Positions 1 to 6,951 of a DNA stretch of 10,445 nucleotides are shown here, piece by piece. The position numbers were made by a program, and so were the translations under genes. The DNA lies in the NCBI GenBank assembly GCA_030671745.1, contig DAOVHT010000035.1, positions 1-10,445 of the forward strand. Direction: 5' to 3'. The stretch is from Candidatus Nanohaloarchaea archaeon (GTDB lineage Archaea; EX4484-52; GLR71). The number at the start of each line of letters is the position of its first letter. Position 1 is the first letter of the stretch. The notes beneath the pieces are model-generated. The model was not told where the DNA came from. It was given only the letters and a program-made list of their open reading frames with translations, and searched no databases.

Positions 1-959
1 ATCCTATCAAGTAATGTTATAGTCGGTGTACTCGGTAATGTCGTGTCCCATATTAAAATCATTTCGTCAGAATTAGTGTTTCCTGCATTGTCTGTTGCTA
101 TAAGTCTGATTGTGTATGTGCCGTCTGTATCTGCGGATATTGTTGCGGTCTCTTCAGTTGGAGCACCAAAAGTAATTATCCCTGGACCTGAGACATCTGT
201 CCAGTTGTAAGATGCTATTCCTGAATATGTATCTGAAGCTGTTGCAGTCTGCACTATGAGTACATTTGTTATTTTATTGGTGCCTGCATAGACAGTTGGT
301 GGAGTTTTGTCAATTTTTACTGTTACGGTGACTGTGTCTTGTACGTTTTCTGCTTTGTCCGTTGTTGCATACCTTAAATAGGTCGTGCCTTCATCTGTGA
401 ATGATATTGGACCTCTATAAGTGCTTGATGGTGTACACGAAGCTGAATCTATGCAGTATTTGGTATATAATTTACCTGAACCACTCTCTGCTGCAGTTAT
501 TGATATTGTCTGGCTGTCATTCTGCCAGATATCATTTTTTGAAATGTAATCATCATATGTTGTAGGTTTTTTCTTGTCTATATTAATCGGGTCTGAAGTC
601 TTTATTGTTTCGTTGTTTCCTGCACCATCTATTGAATAATATCTGATATATAAGTCATAACATACTGTATTTGGAGTACATGTTATATCTACAATATTTC
701 CGATCAGGTCAGGTATACAAGTATTAGCGCCAACACAGTATCTTGTTGTGTCTATGTCGGATTCATCATCTGTTGCGGTCAATAGTATTGTCTGATCATA
801 GTTTGTCCATACGGATGATGAATTGTCTGTTGTTATTGGCGCGGTTGTGTCAATTGCTGAAACTGGCACCATACTGATAGAAATAATTATGAAGATGACT
901 GATATTATATTTATGTTAGCTCTTATGGAATTAAATTGTCTTGATCTATTTTCGGTCAT
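1..959 (-). CDS. Secreted multi-module Ig/PKD-like surface protein (C-terminus cut by window edge)
   Basis: Reading the minus strand from ATG at 957-959 gives 319 codons with no stop up to the window edge, so the 3' part is missing. Residues 1-12 are polar and basic and 13-35 are hydrophobic, ending VPVSA: a signal peptide or N-terminal anchor. Beta-sandwich-type modules of about 90 residues follow, at roughly 37-128, 129-217 and 218-306, and a fourth begins at 306. Module boundaries carry the extracellular Ig-like hinge pattern IDKTPP or WDTTLP. Modules 1 and 2 share a Tyr-Cys-x(4-5)-Cys motif (residues 74-81 and 168-175). Module 3 reads like a PKD/REJ-type domain (ATASD, YNW, SGPG, TDNAGN). 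A role in cell-surface adhesion or structure is inferred from architecture only. An in-frame GTG at 990-992 is an alternative start, 11 codons upstream; neither start has a strong Shine-Dalgarno. Confidence 0.85.
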   Translation of the reverse strand, partial: MTENRSRQFNSIRANINIISVIFIIISISMVPVSAIDTTAPITTDNSSSVWTNYDQTILLTATDDESDIDTTRYCVGANTCIPDLIGNIVDITCTPNTVCYDLYIRYYSIDGAGNNETIKTSDPINIDKKKPTTYDDYISKNDIWQNDSQTISITAAESGSGKLYTKYCIDSASCTPSSTYRGPISFTDEGTTYLRYATTDKAENVQDTVTVTVKIDKTPPTVYAGTNKITNVLIVQTATASDTYSGIASYNWTDVSGPGIITFGAPTEETATISADTDGTYTIRLIATDNAGNTNSDEMILIWDTTLPSTPTITLLDR

Positions 960-1050
960 AAGTATCGGACTCTGCTTGGCGTTTTTGGTCACTATTTAGG
1001 AATAAACCATTCAATAGTAACAACAACTATGTATTTATTGTGTATAAAAC

Positions 1051-1058
1051 TATATAAA
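1051..1058 (-). promoter_or_regulatory. TATA box for the Ig/PKD-like gene
   Basis: The minus strand reads TTTATATA, the archaeal TATA consensus. Transcription would be expected to start near 1028, giving an untranslated leader of about 70 bases to the ATG at 959, or about 36 to the GTG at 992. The box lies downstream of a terminator-like element, so this gene is probably transcribed separately from the two-gene block before it. Position is seen; activity is inferred. Confidence 0.5.
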
Positions 1059-1102
1059 TGTGTGTTTTTAGAATGCGCGGAATGCTAATTTATAATTTTG
1101 AT

Positions 1103-1142
1103 ATTTAAAAAAAGAAAAATTACAGAGAAAAAAGTACTCTGT
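1103..1142 (-). terminator. Hairpin plus T-tract after the anchored surface-protein gene
   Basis: Nine bases past the TGA stop (1151-1153) the minus strand has ACAGAG, a 9-base loop, then CTCTGT (6-bp stem, 1122-1142). T-tracts at 1115-1119 and 1107-1113 follow. T-rich tracts are the normal archaeal termination signal; the small hairpin may be incidental. It separates the two-gene transcript (5084 to 1151) from the next gene. Confidence 0.5.
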
Positions 1143-1150
1143 ATAAAAAA

Positions 1151-2677
1151 TCAATACGAATACTTTTTCTGTTTGTTCTTGCGCAAGACAACAACCATAC
1201 TGACAATACCCAATAAGGACAGGAGTATCATGTATTTGTATAGATTACTTTCTGCCGGTTGTGCGGGTTCATCTGAAATATTATCTGCTTCAGTCGATTC
1301 AAATGGACAGGAACCTACAACATCCCAACCTTCAGGGACATCGCATGGTGTCGGATAGACTACACAATCTCCTGTCGCAGAATCCATTGCAGGTGTCATG
1401 ACCTGTGCGCACATCATCTCTTCCACAAAACCTGTTGCATATACTTCTGAGGTAAAAGATGATACAATGTTGGCATCAATTTCAGCAGATACTTCATAAC
1501 CAATCAATAAGGTCTCTCCCGGACTTACTGTGTCAAATATTATCGCAAATTCAGGGTCGTCTTCAACTATTTCTACTCTTGCGCCGGGTGCTGTAACGGT
1601 TATGTCTTTTGCGGACAGAGCAAATGATTTAGGTACAATGTCATATACAACAAAGTCAGTTATCGGTTTATTACCATTATATTTTATGGATGTCTGCATC
1701 TTTGATTGGCCGGAACTAACATTAATCTGCCTGTCCATACCGATCTGCGAAGTTATTGATGCTGAGATGCGCATCATGTTATCAATTGCTTCGGAATCCA
1801 TCTTACCCGTCCCAAGAGCTGTCCTAAGAGCAGTAGTTAGTCTTGTGTTTTCCCTAAGACCTGTTCCAGGTACTAAAACCGGTTTGTGTGTGATGGATAT
1901 TTTAGTAGGTAATGATTGATGGTTGCCTGAAGATTTATCATCTACAACATTATCTGCTACAGAAGTATCGGGTTGTGATATTTTTGGAATTGATAATGTC
2001 CGTGTAGTGTGTCCTTGTGGGTCCGTTGATGTCAATGTAACTGTAAAATCAGTTGATTGCTCTGGATTGTCGGCACTAAGTATCCAAGAAAGTCCATATT
2101 CACCTGTGACTTTGCCTATGGTATATGTCTTATTGCCTGATGTGATGGTCCAATCATCTGAGGGGTAATCAAGATCAGCTACAATTCCATCTATCGGACC
2201 TGTGACAGAGAGTGATAATGTCAATGTTATTGAATCCTCTTTTGAGATGTTATATTTGTCTGATGAAAAATCAACAACCCAGATAGGTGCTTCATCAATA
2301 GTGATTATACTCTGTGCTGTGTCGGTAGCCATAATTGAGTCTGCCATTGATGCTTCTACATTGAAGGGATTTTCATAAATGCCTGTATTATCTGCACTGA
2401 CTGTAAATAATATTTCTTTTGTGCCTGCTATGTCAAATACTAATTCGTCCACACAAATATCACAACTTAAACCGTCTGTGGGATAAATTGTTATTGAGAC
2501 AGTACCTGGCCCATCTGCAGTGACTGAGACGGGCACTATGAATGTAGAATCACTGTATATTGCGGTCTCATATTCACCGATGTCTGTCTCAAGAGTTGCT
2601 GCTGAGACTGCACCTGTCATAAATATTAACATCATCAATGTTGCAAATCCTGAAAATAATCTTATTTTATCTGACAT
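1151..2677 (-). CDS. Exported, C-terminally membrane-anchored beta-rich protein
   Basis: 508 residues from ATG at 2675-2677. The frame stays open to an ATG at 2728, but that start would put 17 extra residues before the signal peptide and overlap the upstream gene. The ATG at 2677 is preceded by GGTG at a good ribosome-binding distance. Residues 1-26 are a signal peptide (hydrophobic 8-22, ending AVSA). Residues 27-235 are Ser/Thr-rich beta-strand sequence, probably two Ig-like domains. Residues 236-258 are a polar linker. Residues about 330-420 contain a compact block with YDIVPKSFALSAKDI and PGETLLIGYEV, resembling a module seen near the C-termini of large archaeal surface proteins. One membrane helix (482-498) is followed by a basic tail (RKNKQKK), so the bulk lies outside the cell. 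Six Cys (72, 75, 423, 438, 445, 457) could pair. It lies 10 bases after the 798-residue gene, almost surely the same operon. Function unknown. Confidence 0.85.
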   Translation of the reverse strand: MSDKIRLFSGFATLMMLIFMTGAVSAATLETDIGEYETAIYSDSTFIVPVSVTADGPGTVSITIYPTDGLSCDICVDELVFDIAGTKEILFTVSADNTGIYENPFNVEASMADSIMATDTAQSIITIDEAPIWVVDFSSDKYNISKEDSITLTLSLSVTGPIDGIVADLDYPSDDWTITSGNKTYTIGKVTGEYGLSWILSADNPEQSTDFTVTLTSTDPQGHTTRTLSIPKISQPDTSVADNVVDDKSSGNHQSLPTKISITHKPVLVPGTGLRENTRLTTALRTALGTGKMDSEAIDNMMRISASITSQIGMDRQINVSSGQSKMQTSIKYNGNKPITDFVVYDIVPKSFALSAKDITVTAPGARVEIVEDDPEFAIIFDTVSPGETLLIGYEVSAEIDANIVSSFTSEVYATGFVEEMMCAQVMTPAMDSATGDCVVYPTPCDVPEGWDVVGSCPFESTEADNISDEPAQPAESNLYKYMILLSLLGIVSMVVVLRKNKQKKYSY

Positions 2678-2680
2678 ATA

Positions 2681-2687
2681 TAACACC
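2681..2687 (-). promoter_or_regulatory. Ribosome-binding site deciding the start of the 508-aa gene
   Basis: Between the TAA of the 798-residue gene and the ATG at 2677 the minus strand reads GGTGTTATAT. GGTG matches the GGAGGTG core complementary to archaeal 16S rRNA 3' ends, and its spacing favours this ATG over upstream in-frame ATGs at 2728, 2725 and 2704. Translation is probably coupled to the upstream gene. Confidence 0.55.
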
Positions 2688-5084
2688 TTACCTGAACCAT
2701 CCATATGTATATTCCTTTTGATCATCAATGTCCAACTTTACAGAATAGCCACCTTGAGCCCATCCTGATTTCGGACTTTCAATGATCATTGTGCAATTGT
2801 TATCCATAGTTATTGTACAAGAAGAATCACTATTTATCTTTTTTCCTGTCTTTTTGCTTAATATCGTTTCAACTGAGACTTCAAGACCTTCTGTAACAGA
2901 TGAAAATCCAATAACTTCTACGTTCATATTGACATTGTCTGTTGTACCTTCATAGATCCTGTCCGGTTCTTCAAGAGTTACTTTTACTGTATACATCTGT
3001 TCTCGGAATGAACTGTAATCTGTTGCATCAACTGTCTTTTCAGTTCCTTCACGGATTACATTGACATCTATTCTGAATTCAACTGAATGGTACCCTGCAA
3101 TCGAGTCATTTGCAATAAATGAGACTAATGCAGTATCTGCAGAATAAGTTGTATCTATTTCAATGTCAACCATATTTTCTGTAACTATATCTTTTGTGTC
3201 TGAAACTGTGACCGTGACTATGTCTGCAGAGATAATATTTTCTGCAGGTATAACTTCTCCTGTCAGAGCATCAGTCGCTGTGACTTCAAAATAGACACGA
3301 CTGCCTGGCACTACAATGTTATTGTTGCCATCAAAGGATACCTGTTCAATATCAAGATATACATCGTCAACTCTGAATGATGTTGATGTTGTCTTAATTT
3401 CATCGTCCAAAGTAACTGATGACACTAATCTATAAATTCCACCTGTTTCTGGTGTGTTGAAGATAATAACACATGACCTGTCACCGTAATCGTTCTTTAG
3501 ACGGTTACGTATTGTATTTGACATACCTTTCTCAGCCATATAATCTGAAATGCTTGAAGTACGATATTCACCATCAAAGACATCATCATCAGTTCTGTCA
3601 TATATTGAGTCAACCGTTATCTTTGATGCATTGCAACCATCAGTCATGTCATAAAGTTTGATGTGTTTCTTGTCTTTTGTATCTTTACCTGAAATTATGA
3701 CTGCATTTTCTTGACCTGGTGCAAAACTGTTTGCAATACTGAAATCTGCTGAAATCTGGTACATTTTGAGGTCATGATTCTCGACTTCAAAACGTATCAT
3801 CCTTACTTCTTGCGTCTCTTGGTACATGAATTTGAACTGGACTGAAAATTTACCTTTTACATCAGTTGGAATCGTATAACTTTCAGTAAATACACCATCT
3901 GCATCTGGCGTAAGGATAAATTTCTCAAGAGTCTTATGACCTGAGACCTTTGCTTCCGTTTTTTCTAGACCCTCTATAATTAATGTGCCATCTTGTCCAA
4001 ACACTAATGCATTCATAAATATTGTATCACCTGGTGCGACTTTGTAAATTGGGTTTCCTGATGCATCTACAACTGAAACTTTCAGTCCGAAAACTTCTAT
4101 GCGGTATGAATCTGTTGCAAGACCATCATTGAATATCATTGTGTGTGTTCCTGGAACTTGAGATAATTGCAATGGGGTGTTCAGTATTCCGAACTCTCCT
4201 GTCTGGCCTATCGATACATCTGAACTTTCAATGTTACCTTCAGCGTCAATCAAGTCCATGATTATCTCTTGATCCGAGATTGGATCACTATCGGAATCCA
4301 ATGCAAGCACTAAAAGATTTGATTGTGTATCCGGAGATTCAAAGACATGCTTGATACGTTCTGCAAATATTACAAAATCGCCTTTTGGGTCTATATACCA
4401 TATGGAATATTTATCGTCTCCAATCTTTACTGTCGAACCTTCTTCAAAATACCTCTCATTTGAGGTGAAATCTGAATCATCGTCAATATATAATCTATCA
4501 TATGTATCTGTCGTGTTTTCCAAGACTACATAATATTGCTCTGTATTGTAAGTGTAGACTGCTGCTTTTGGGTTCATCATCAAGGGATTCACTGTGACTG
4601 AATTGTCTTCAGGTGTGCCAAATGATGAAACTACGAATGAATCGCCGACAAGTTCTGTGCGCATTTCAGCAATCTCTATGACTGATACTGGGACTGTGAT
4701 TGTTATGGGTGTTATGGCTGTGGTGTTCAAGATGGTGACTACCACATCATATTCACCTGCGACTGCAGGCGCTTTAAGTACTGTGAAGAAGAAACCGAAC
4801 ATATGTGTGGTTTCTGTATTCTCCATCACAGTCACACTTTCAGAATCAACAAGTGATATGGTTACATTTACATCATTGACAAAATACTGCCCGATATATG
4901 CAAAACCTACGACTGTAATGTTTTCACCAGCCATATAGGTTGTAGAATCTACACCGATATTCAATACCATATCTTCAGCCAATACGGGTGAGGATAAGGC
5001 ATAGATTGCCATTATCGCAAAAAGCAAGAAAATGCTGTATCTTGCGGATCTTTTGTCAGAAATATTTAATCTGGATGCATCCAT
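2688..5084 (-). CDS. Large exported beta-sandwich protein (798 aa)
   Basis: Starts at ATG 5082-5084 and ends with TAA at 2688-2690. Residues 15-36 form a hydrophobic segment ending SSPVLA before EDM, a signal peptide with a good cleavage site. The rest is rich in Thr, Ser, Val and Asp, with alternating strand patterns typical of serial Ig-like or macroglobulin-like domains; one clear unit (about 38-135) begins with a YMAGENITV segment. Many Asn-x-Ser/Thr sites (the first at N55) are possible glycosylation points. There are only four Cys, all in the second half. No C-terminal membrane helix or sorting motif is visible; the protein ends YTYGWFR. With the anchored 508-residue product encoded 10 bases downstream, the two may form one surface complex (inference). 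GGT lies about 10 bases before the start as a weak ribosome-binding site. No enzyme motif was recognised. Confidence 0.85.
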   Translation of the reverse strand: MDASRLNISDKRSARYSIFLLFAIMAIYALSSPVLAEDMVLNIGVDSTTYMAGENITVVGFAYIGQYFVNDVNVTISLVDSESVTVMENTETTHMFGFFFTVLKAPAVAGEYDVVVTILNTTAITPITITVPVSVIEIAEMRTELVGDSFVVSSFGTPEDNSVTVNPLMMNPKAAVYTYNTEQYYVVLENTTDTYDRLYIDDDSDFTSNERYFEEGSTVKIGDDKYSIWYIDPKGDFVIFAERIKHVFESPDTQSNLLVLALDSDSDPISDQEIIMDLIDAEGNIESSDVSIGQTGEFGILNTPLQLSQVPGTHTMIFNDGLATDSYRIEVFGLKVSVVDASGNPIYKVAPGDTIFMNALVFGQDGTLIIEGLEKTEAKVSGHKTLEKFILTPDADGVFTESYTIPTDVKGKFSVQFKFMYQETQEVRMIRFEVENHDLKMYQISADFSIANSFAPGQENAVIISGKDTKDKKHIKLYDMTDGCNASKITVDSIYDRTDDDVFDGEYRTSSISDYMAEKGMSNTIRNRLKNDYGDRSCVIIFNTPETGGIYRLVSSVTLDDEIKTTSTSFRVDDVYLDIEQVSFDGNNNIVVPGSRVYFEVTATDALTGEVIPAENIISADIVTVTVSDTKDIVTENMVDIEIDTTYSADTALVSFIANDSIAGYHSVEFRIDVNVIREGTEKTVDATDYSSFREQMYTVKVTLEEPDRIYEGTTDNVNMNVEVIGFSSVTEGLEVSVETILSKKTGKKINSDSSCTITMDNNCTMIIESPKSGWAQGGYSVKLDIDDQKEYTYGWFR

Positions 5085-5127
5085 AATTATCTACCATTAC
5101 AATTACTTGTAAATTGTCAAGATTGAG

Positions 5128-5135
5128 TATATATA
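5128..5135 (-). promoter_or_regulatory. TATA box for the two-gene exported-protein operon
   Basis: TATATATA on the minus strand, centred about 48 bases before the ATG at 5084. A start of transcription near 5105 would give a leader of about 20 bases that includes the GGTAGAT ribosome-binding candidate. This arrangement resembles that of lysS and differs from the leaderless genes in the window. Confidence 0.5.
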
Positions 5136-5215
5136 GATTAGGTCATATGGCTAATGGTTTTTATGGATCAGCTAAGTTTATCCAAATTATTTTTTAATTA
5201 GGTAATCAATTAAAC

Positions 5216-5223
5216 TTATAAAT
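5216..5223 (+). promoter_or_regulatory. TATA box for the HIT-PUA pair (leaderless)
   Basis: The plus strand reads TTATAAAT, centred about 27 bases before the ATG at 5247. That is the normal archaeal distance from TATA centre to transcript start, so the mRNA would begin at or next to the start codon. No Shine-Dalgarno is present, which agrees with a leaderless transcript. It shares the 5085-5246 intergenic region with the divergent TATA at 5128-5135; that region holds no other gene. Confidence 0.5.
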
Positions 5224-5246
5224 ATATGATGGACCTAATTTAGATT

Positions 5247-5846
5247 ATGGCACAACTCACTCCTGAACAGATGGCACAACTGCAGCAGCTCCCACCGGAA
5301 CAGAGGGCGCAGGTAGAACAGAAACTTGCAGCTCAGGGCGGTATGGGACCGGCAGCACCGCAGCAACCACAGGAATGTATCTTCTGCAAGATTGCAAAAG
5401 GTGAAATCCCCGCTAAGATTGTTGCGCAGAATAATGATTGCATCGCGTTTTTAGATATCCAGCCTAAATCTCCTGGGCATACTGTCATCATCACAAAAGC
5501 ACATGTTGGTATGGGCTTGGAATTAAATGAAACGCAAAAGGCAAGTGTCCAGATGCTGATTGATGGAATATCACAAAAGATGATGGCTAATCTTAAGGCT
5601 ACAGGGTATATCACTATCAATCCAAATGGTGTCAGTGCAGGACAGGTCATGCCACATTATGCAGTTCATCTGGTTCCTACTTACGGACCGTCACCTGATC
5701 TTCCTGTCATGAGCATATTGCAGCCAGCAAAAGTTCCTGAATTCATGATGGACTCTATATTTTCTGCATTGCAGGGTGGAGGATTGGCACCAGCACCGCA
5801 GGCAAATGCACCACCACAGCAAAATAAAGAGGGTTTCTATTTCTGA
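5247..5846 (+). CDS. HIT-fold protein with Ala replacing the catalytic histidine
   Basis: 199 residues; typical HIT proteins have about 110-150. Residues 1-42 are a Gln/Pro-rich extension with two 11-residue near repeats (LTPEQMAQLQQ, LPPEQRAQVEQ). The HIT core spans about 43-165: CIFCKI (Cys44, Cys47, likely zinc ligands with His86 and His137), the IPAKIV and FLDIQPKSPGHTVIITKAH strands, and the motif region GQVMPHYAVHLVP. HIT enzymes are nucleotide hydrolases or transferases in which the middle His of His-x-His-x-His is the nucleophile. Here the motif is His137-Tyr-Ala139-Val-His141, so the nucleophile is absent while the flanking histidines and zinc site remain. The tail (175-199) is Gly/Ala/Pro/Gln-rich. 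Either the protein binds nucleotides without the covalent step, or it uses other chemistry. Cytoplasmic; probably one transcript with the PUA gene 5 bases downstream. Confidence 0.9.
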   Translation: MAQLTPEQMAQLQQLPPEQRAQVEQKLAAQGGMGPAAPQQPQECIFCKIAKGEIPAKIVAQNNDCIAFLDIQPKSPGHTVIITKAHVGMGLELNETQKASVQMLIDGISQKMMANLKATGYITINPNGVSAGQVMPHYAVHLVPTYGPSPDLPVMSILQPAKVPEFMMDSIFSALQGGGLAPAPQANAPPQQNKEGFYF

Positions 5847-5851
5847 TTGAT

Positions 5852-6319
5852 ATGAAACGTGAACAGTTGAATAAGAAAGACCTGAAAGAGCTTAATCTTT
5901 GGCTTGAAAATGCAGGTCTTATCTCTACATTTTCCAAAAAAGATAAGGTTGAAAAATTAGACAACAAAGTTCTTGTCGTAAATGGAAATATTGACTATGT
6001 AGTCTATGGGGATAAAATCTATCCGTCGCTCAAGCTTATCCTGAAAGAAGGTGTTGATAAGTTCAAGAAGGTATCTGTTGATGCGGGTGCAATCCGATTT
6101 GTGACCAAGGGCGCTGATGTCATGCGCCCCGGAGTCACTGCAATTGATGATGGTATCTCTAAAGGTGACTTTATTGTCATAGTCGATGACAGGTTCAACA
6201 AACCGTTGGCTTGCGGTATTTCTGAGTATGATTCTGTTGGGATGCACGCTCTTGACAAAGGGAAAGTCTTAAAGAACATCCACTTTGTCGGCGATGATGT
6301 CTGGAATGAAAAGTATTGA
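5852..6319 (+). CDS. PUA-domain RNA-binding protein (MCT-1/Tma20-like)
   Basis: 155 residues, close to the usual length of the archaeal family with an N-terminal pre-PUA (DUF1947-type) domain. Residues 1-72 are the pre-PUA part. Residues about 74-150 are the PUA domain, with VDAGAIRFVTKGADVMRPGV, GDFIVIVDD, KPLACGI and KGKVLKNIHFVGDDVW, the usual order of conserved strands. PUA domains bind structured RNA such as tRNA or rRNA. The eukaryotic relatives MCT-1/Tma20 act with DENR on post-termination ribosomes, so a translation-related role is likely but not shown here. The ATG at 5852 lies 5 bases after the HIT stop; with no strong ribosome-binding site, translational coupling is plausible. Confidence 0.9.
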   Translation: MKREQLNKKDLKELNLWLENAGLISTFSKKDKVEKLDNKVLVVNGNIDYVVYGDKIYPSLKLILKEGVDKFKKVSVDAGAIRFVTKGADVMRPGVTAIDDGISKGDFIVIVDDRFNKPLACGISEYDSVGMHALDKGKVLKNIHFVGDDVWNEKY

Positions 6320-6331
6320 TATATATATATA
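6320..6331 (+). promoter_or_regulatory. TATA box for the cysteine-rich protein gene (leaderless)
   Basis: An alternating TA run begins right after the PUA stop codon and is centred about 29 bases before the ATG at 6355. The distance predicts a transcript starting within a few bases of the ATG, and no Shine-Dalgarno is visible. The alternating repeat makes the exact box uncertain. Confidence 0.45.
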
Positions 6332-6354
6332 CTTAATTTAATCAATATTATAAT

Positions 6355-6948
6355 ATGGCAGTCACAGTCACTTTTGAAAAGAAACATTTTTTGATGGCAG
6401 GAGTAATTATTTCTATACCTTTTATGTTGATTGCGATAAGCAGTCTTTTTGCAGCAACCACACCTTTTGTTGGGCATTCTATATCTGAACTTTTTATTGA
6501 TGATGATCTTAATATGAATGGTAATAAGATTATTGGTTCTGGAAATATTACAATTGAGGGTTCAGAGAATGGAATAATATTTTCTGACGGAAGTGTACAA
6601 AGCTCAGCAGCAGTAACCACCGGTACTGAATTTGTATCCTGTTCATGGTACAAGAATGGTTGTCCTACCGGCACAGTCAATGAGGCCAGCCCTGCTACTA
6701 ATTCAAAGACTAAAAATGCAAAAGAATATTATGGTTCTATTGCGCATTCTGTAACTTCATGTTGGGACGATTGTTCATTTCCAAAAACTGCATTAGACTG
6801 TTGTAAAGATAATGTAAATGTCAATACAGTCAGTACTGTTGGGAATGGTATTGGACGTTCTAGTTGTGGTGGGTGGTGGTGTTCTGATTGTGGACAAGAC
6901 TGTTATGGTCCAGACATTGTCTATCACTGGTGTTGTCCAGCACCTTAA
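6355..6948 (+). CDS. Exported cysteine-rich protein with a tail-fibre-like stalk segment
   Basis: 197 residues. A basic KKH (9-11) precedes a hydrophobic segment (12-33) ending FAA, either a signal peptide or an N-terminal anchor. Residues 48-86 include NMNGNKIIGSGNITIEG and GIIFSDGSVQSSAA, a pattern common in phage tail fibres and in surface proteins of CPR and DPANN genomes. Residues 90-197 form a compact region with 12 Cys (96, 103, 136, 140, 149, 150, 171, 176, 179, 183, 193, 194) and several Trp (98, 137, 174, 175, 192). The even Cys count and export signal suggest a disulfide-stabilised extracellular head on a beta stalk. I recognise no family for the Cys-rich part; a metal-binding fold is the alternative. 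The TAA stop lies 3 bases from the convergent lysS stop. Confidence 0.85.
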   Translation: MAVTVTFEKKHFLMAGVIISIPFMLIAISSLFAATTPFVGHSISELFIDDDLNMNGNKIIGSGNITIEGSENGIIFSDGSVQSSAAVTTGTEFVSCSWYKNGCPTGTVNEASPATNSKTKNAKEYYGSIAHSVTSCWDDCSFPKTALDCCKDNVNVNTVSTVGNGIGRSSCGGWWCSDCGQDCYGPDIVYHWCCPAP

Positions 6949-6951
6949 GGG

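Noticed and set aside
1098..1358. Plus-strand open frame of 86 codons at the end of the anchored-protein gene
   Set aside because: It mostly mirrors the anchor-encoding region and its start lies inside the T-tract terminator element.
2678..2728. Open frame of the 508-aa gene extends into the end of the 798-aa gene, suggesting a frameshift-joined product or 17 extra residues
   Set aside because: The 508-aa product has its own signal peptide directly after the ATG at 2677, with a good ribosome-binding site, so a separate protein is the simpler reading.
5333..5650. Antisense open frame of 105 codons within the HIT gene
   Set aside because: It lies wholly opposite a clearly recognisable HIT domain, has no promoter or ribosome-binding site, and its composition is that of a shadow frame.
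6019..6680. Antisense open frames (6019-6477 and 6348-6680) across the PUA and Cys-rich genes
   Set aside because: The opposite strand encodes a recognisable PUA domain and a protein with an export signal and matching TATA box; the antisense frames show no domain or start signal.
6943..6950. Palindrome CCTTAAGG across the stop of the Cys-rich gene
   Set aside because: Too short to form a stable hairpin without a loop and explained by the coding sequence and stop codon.
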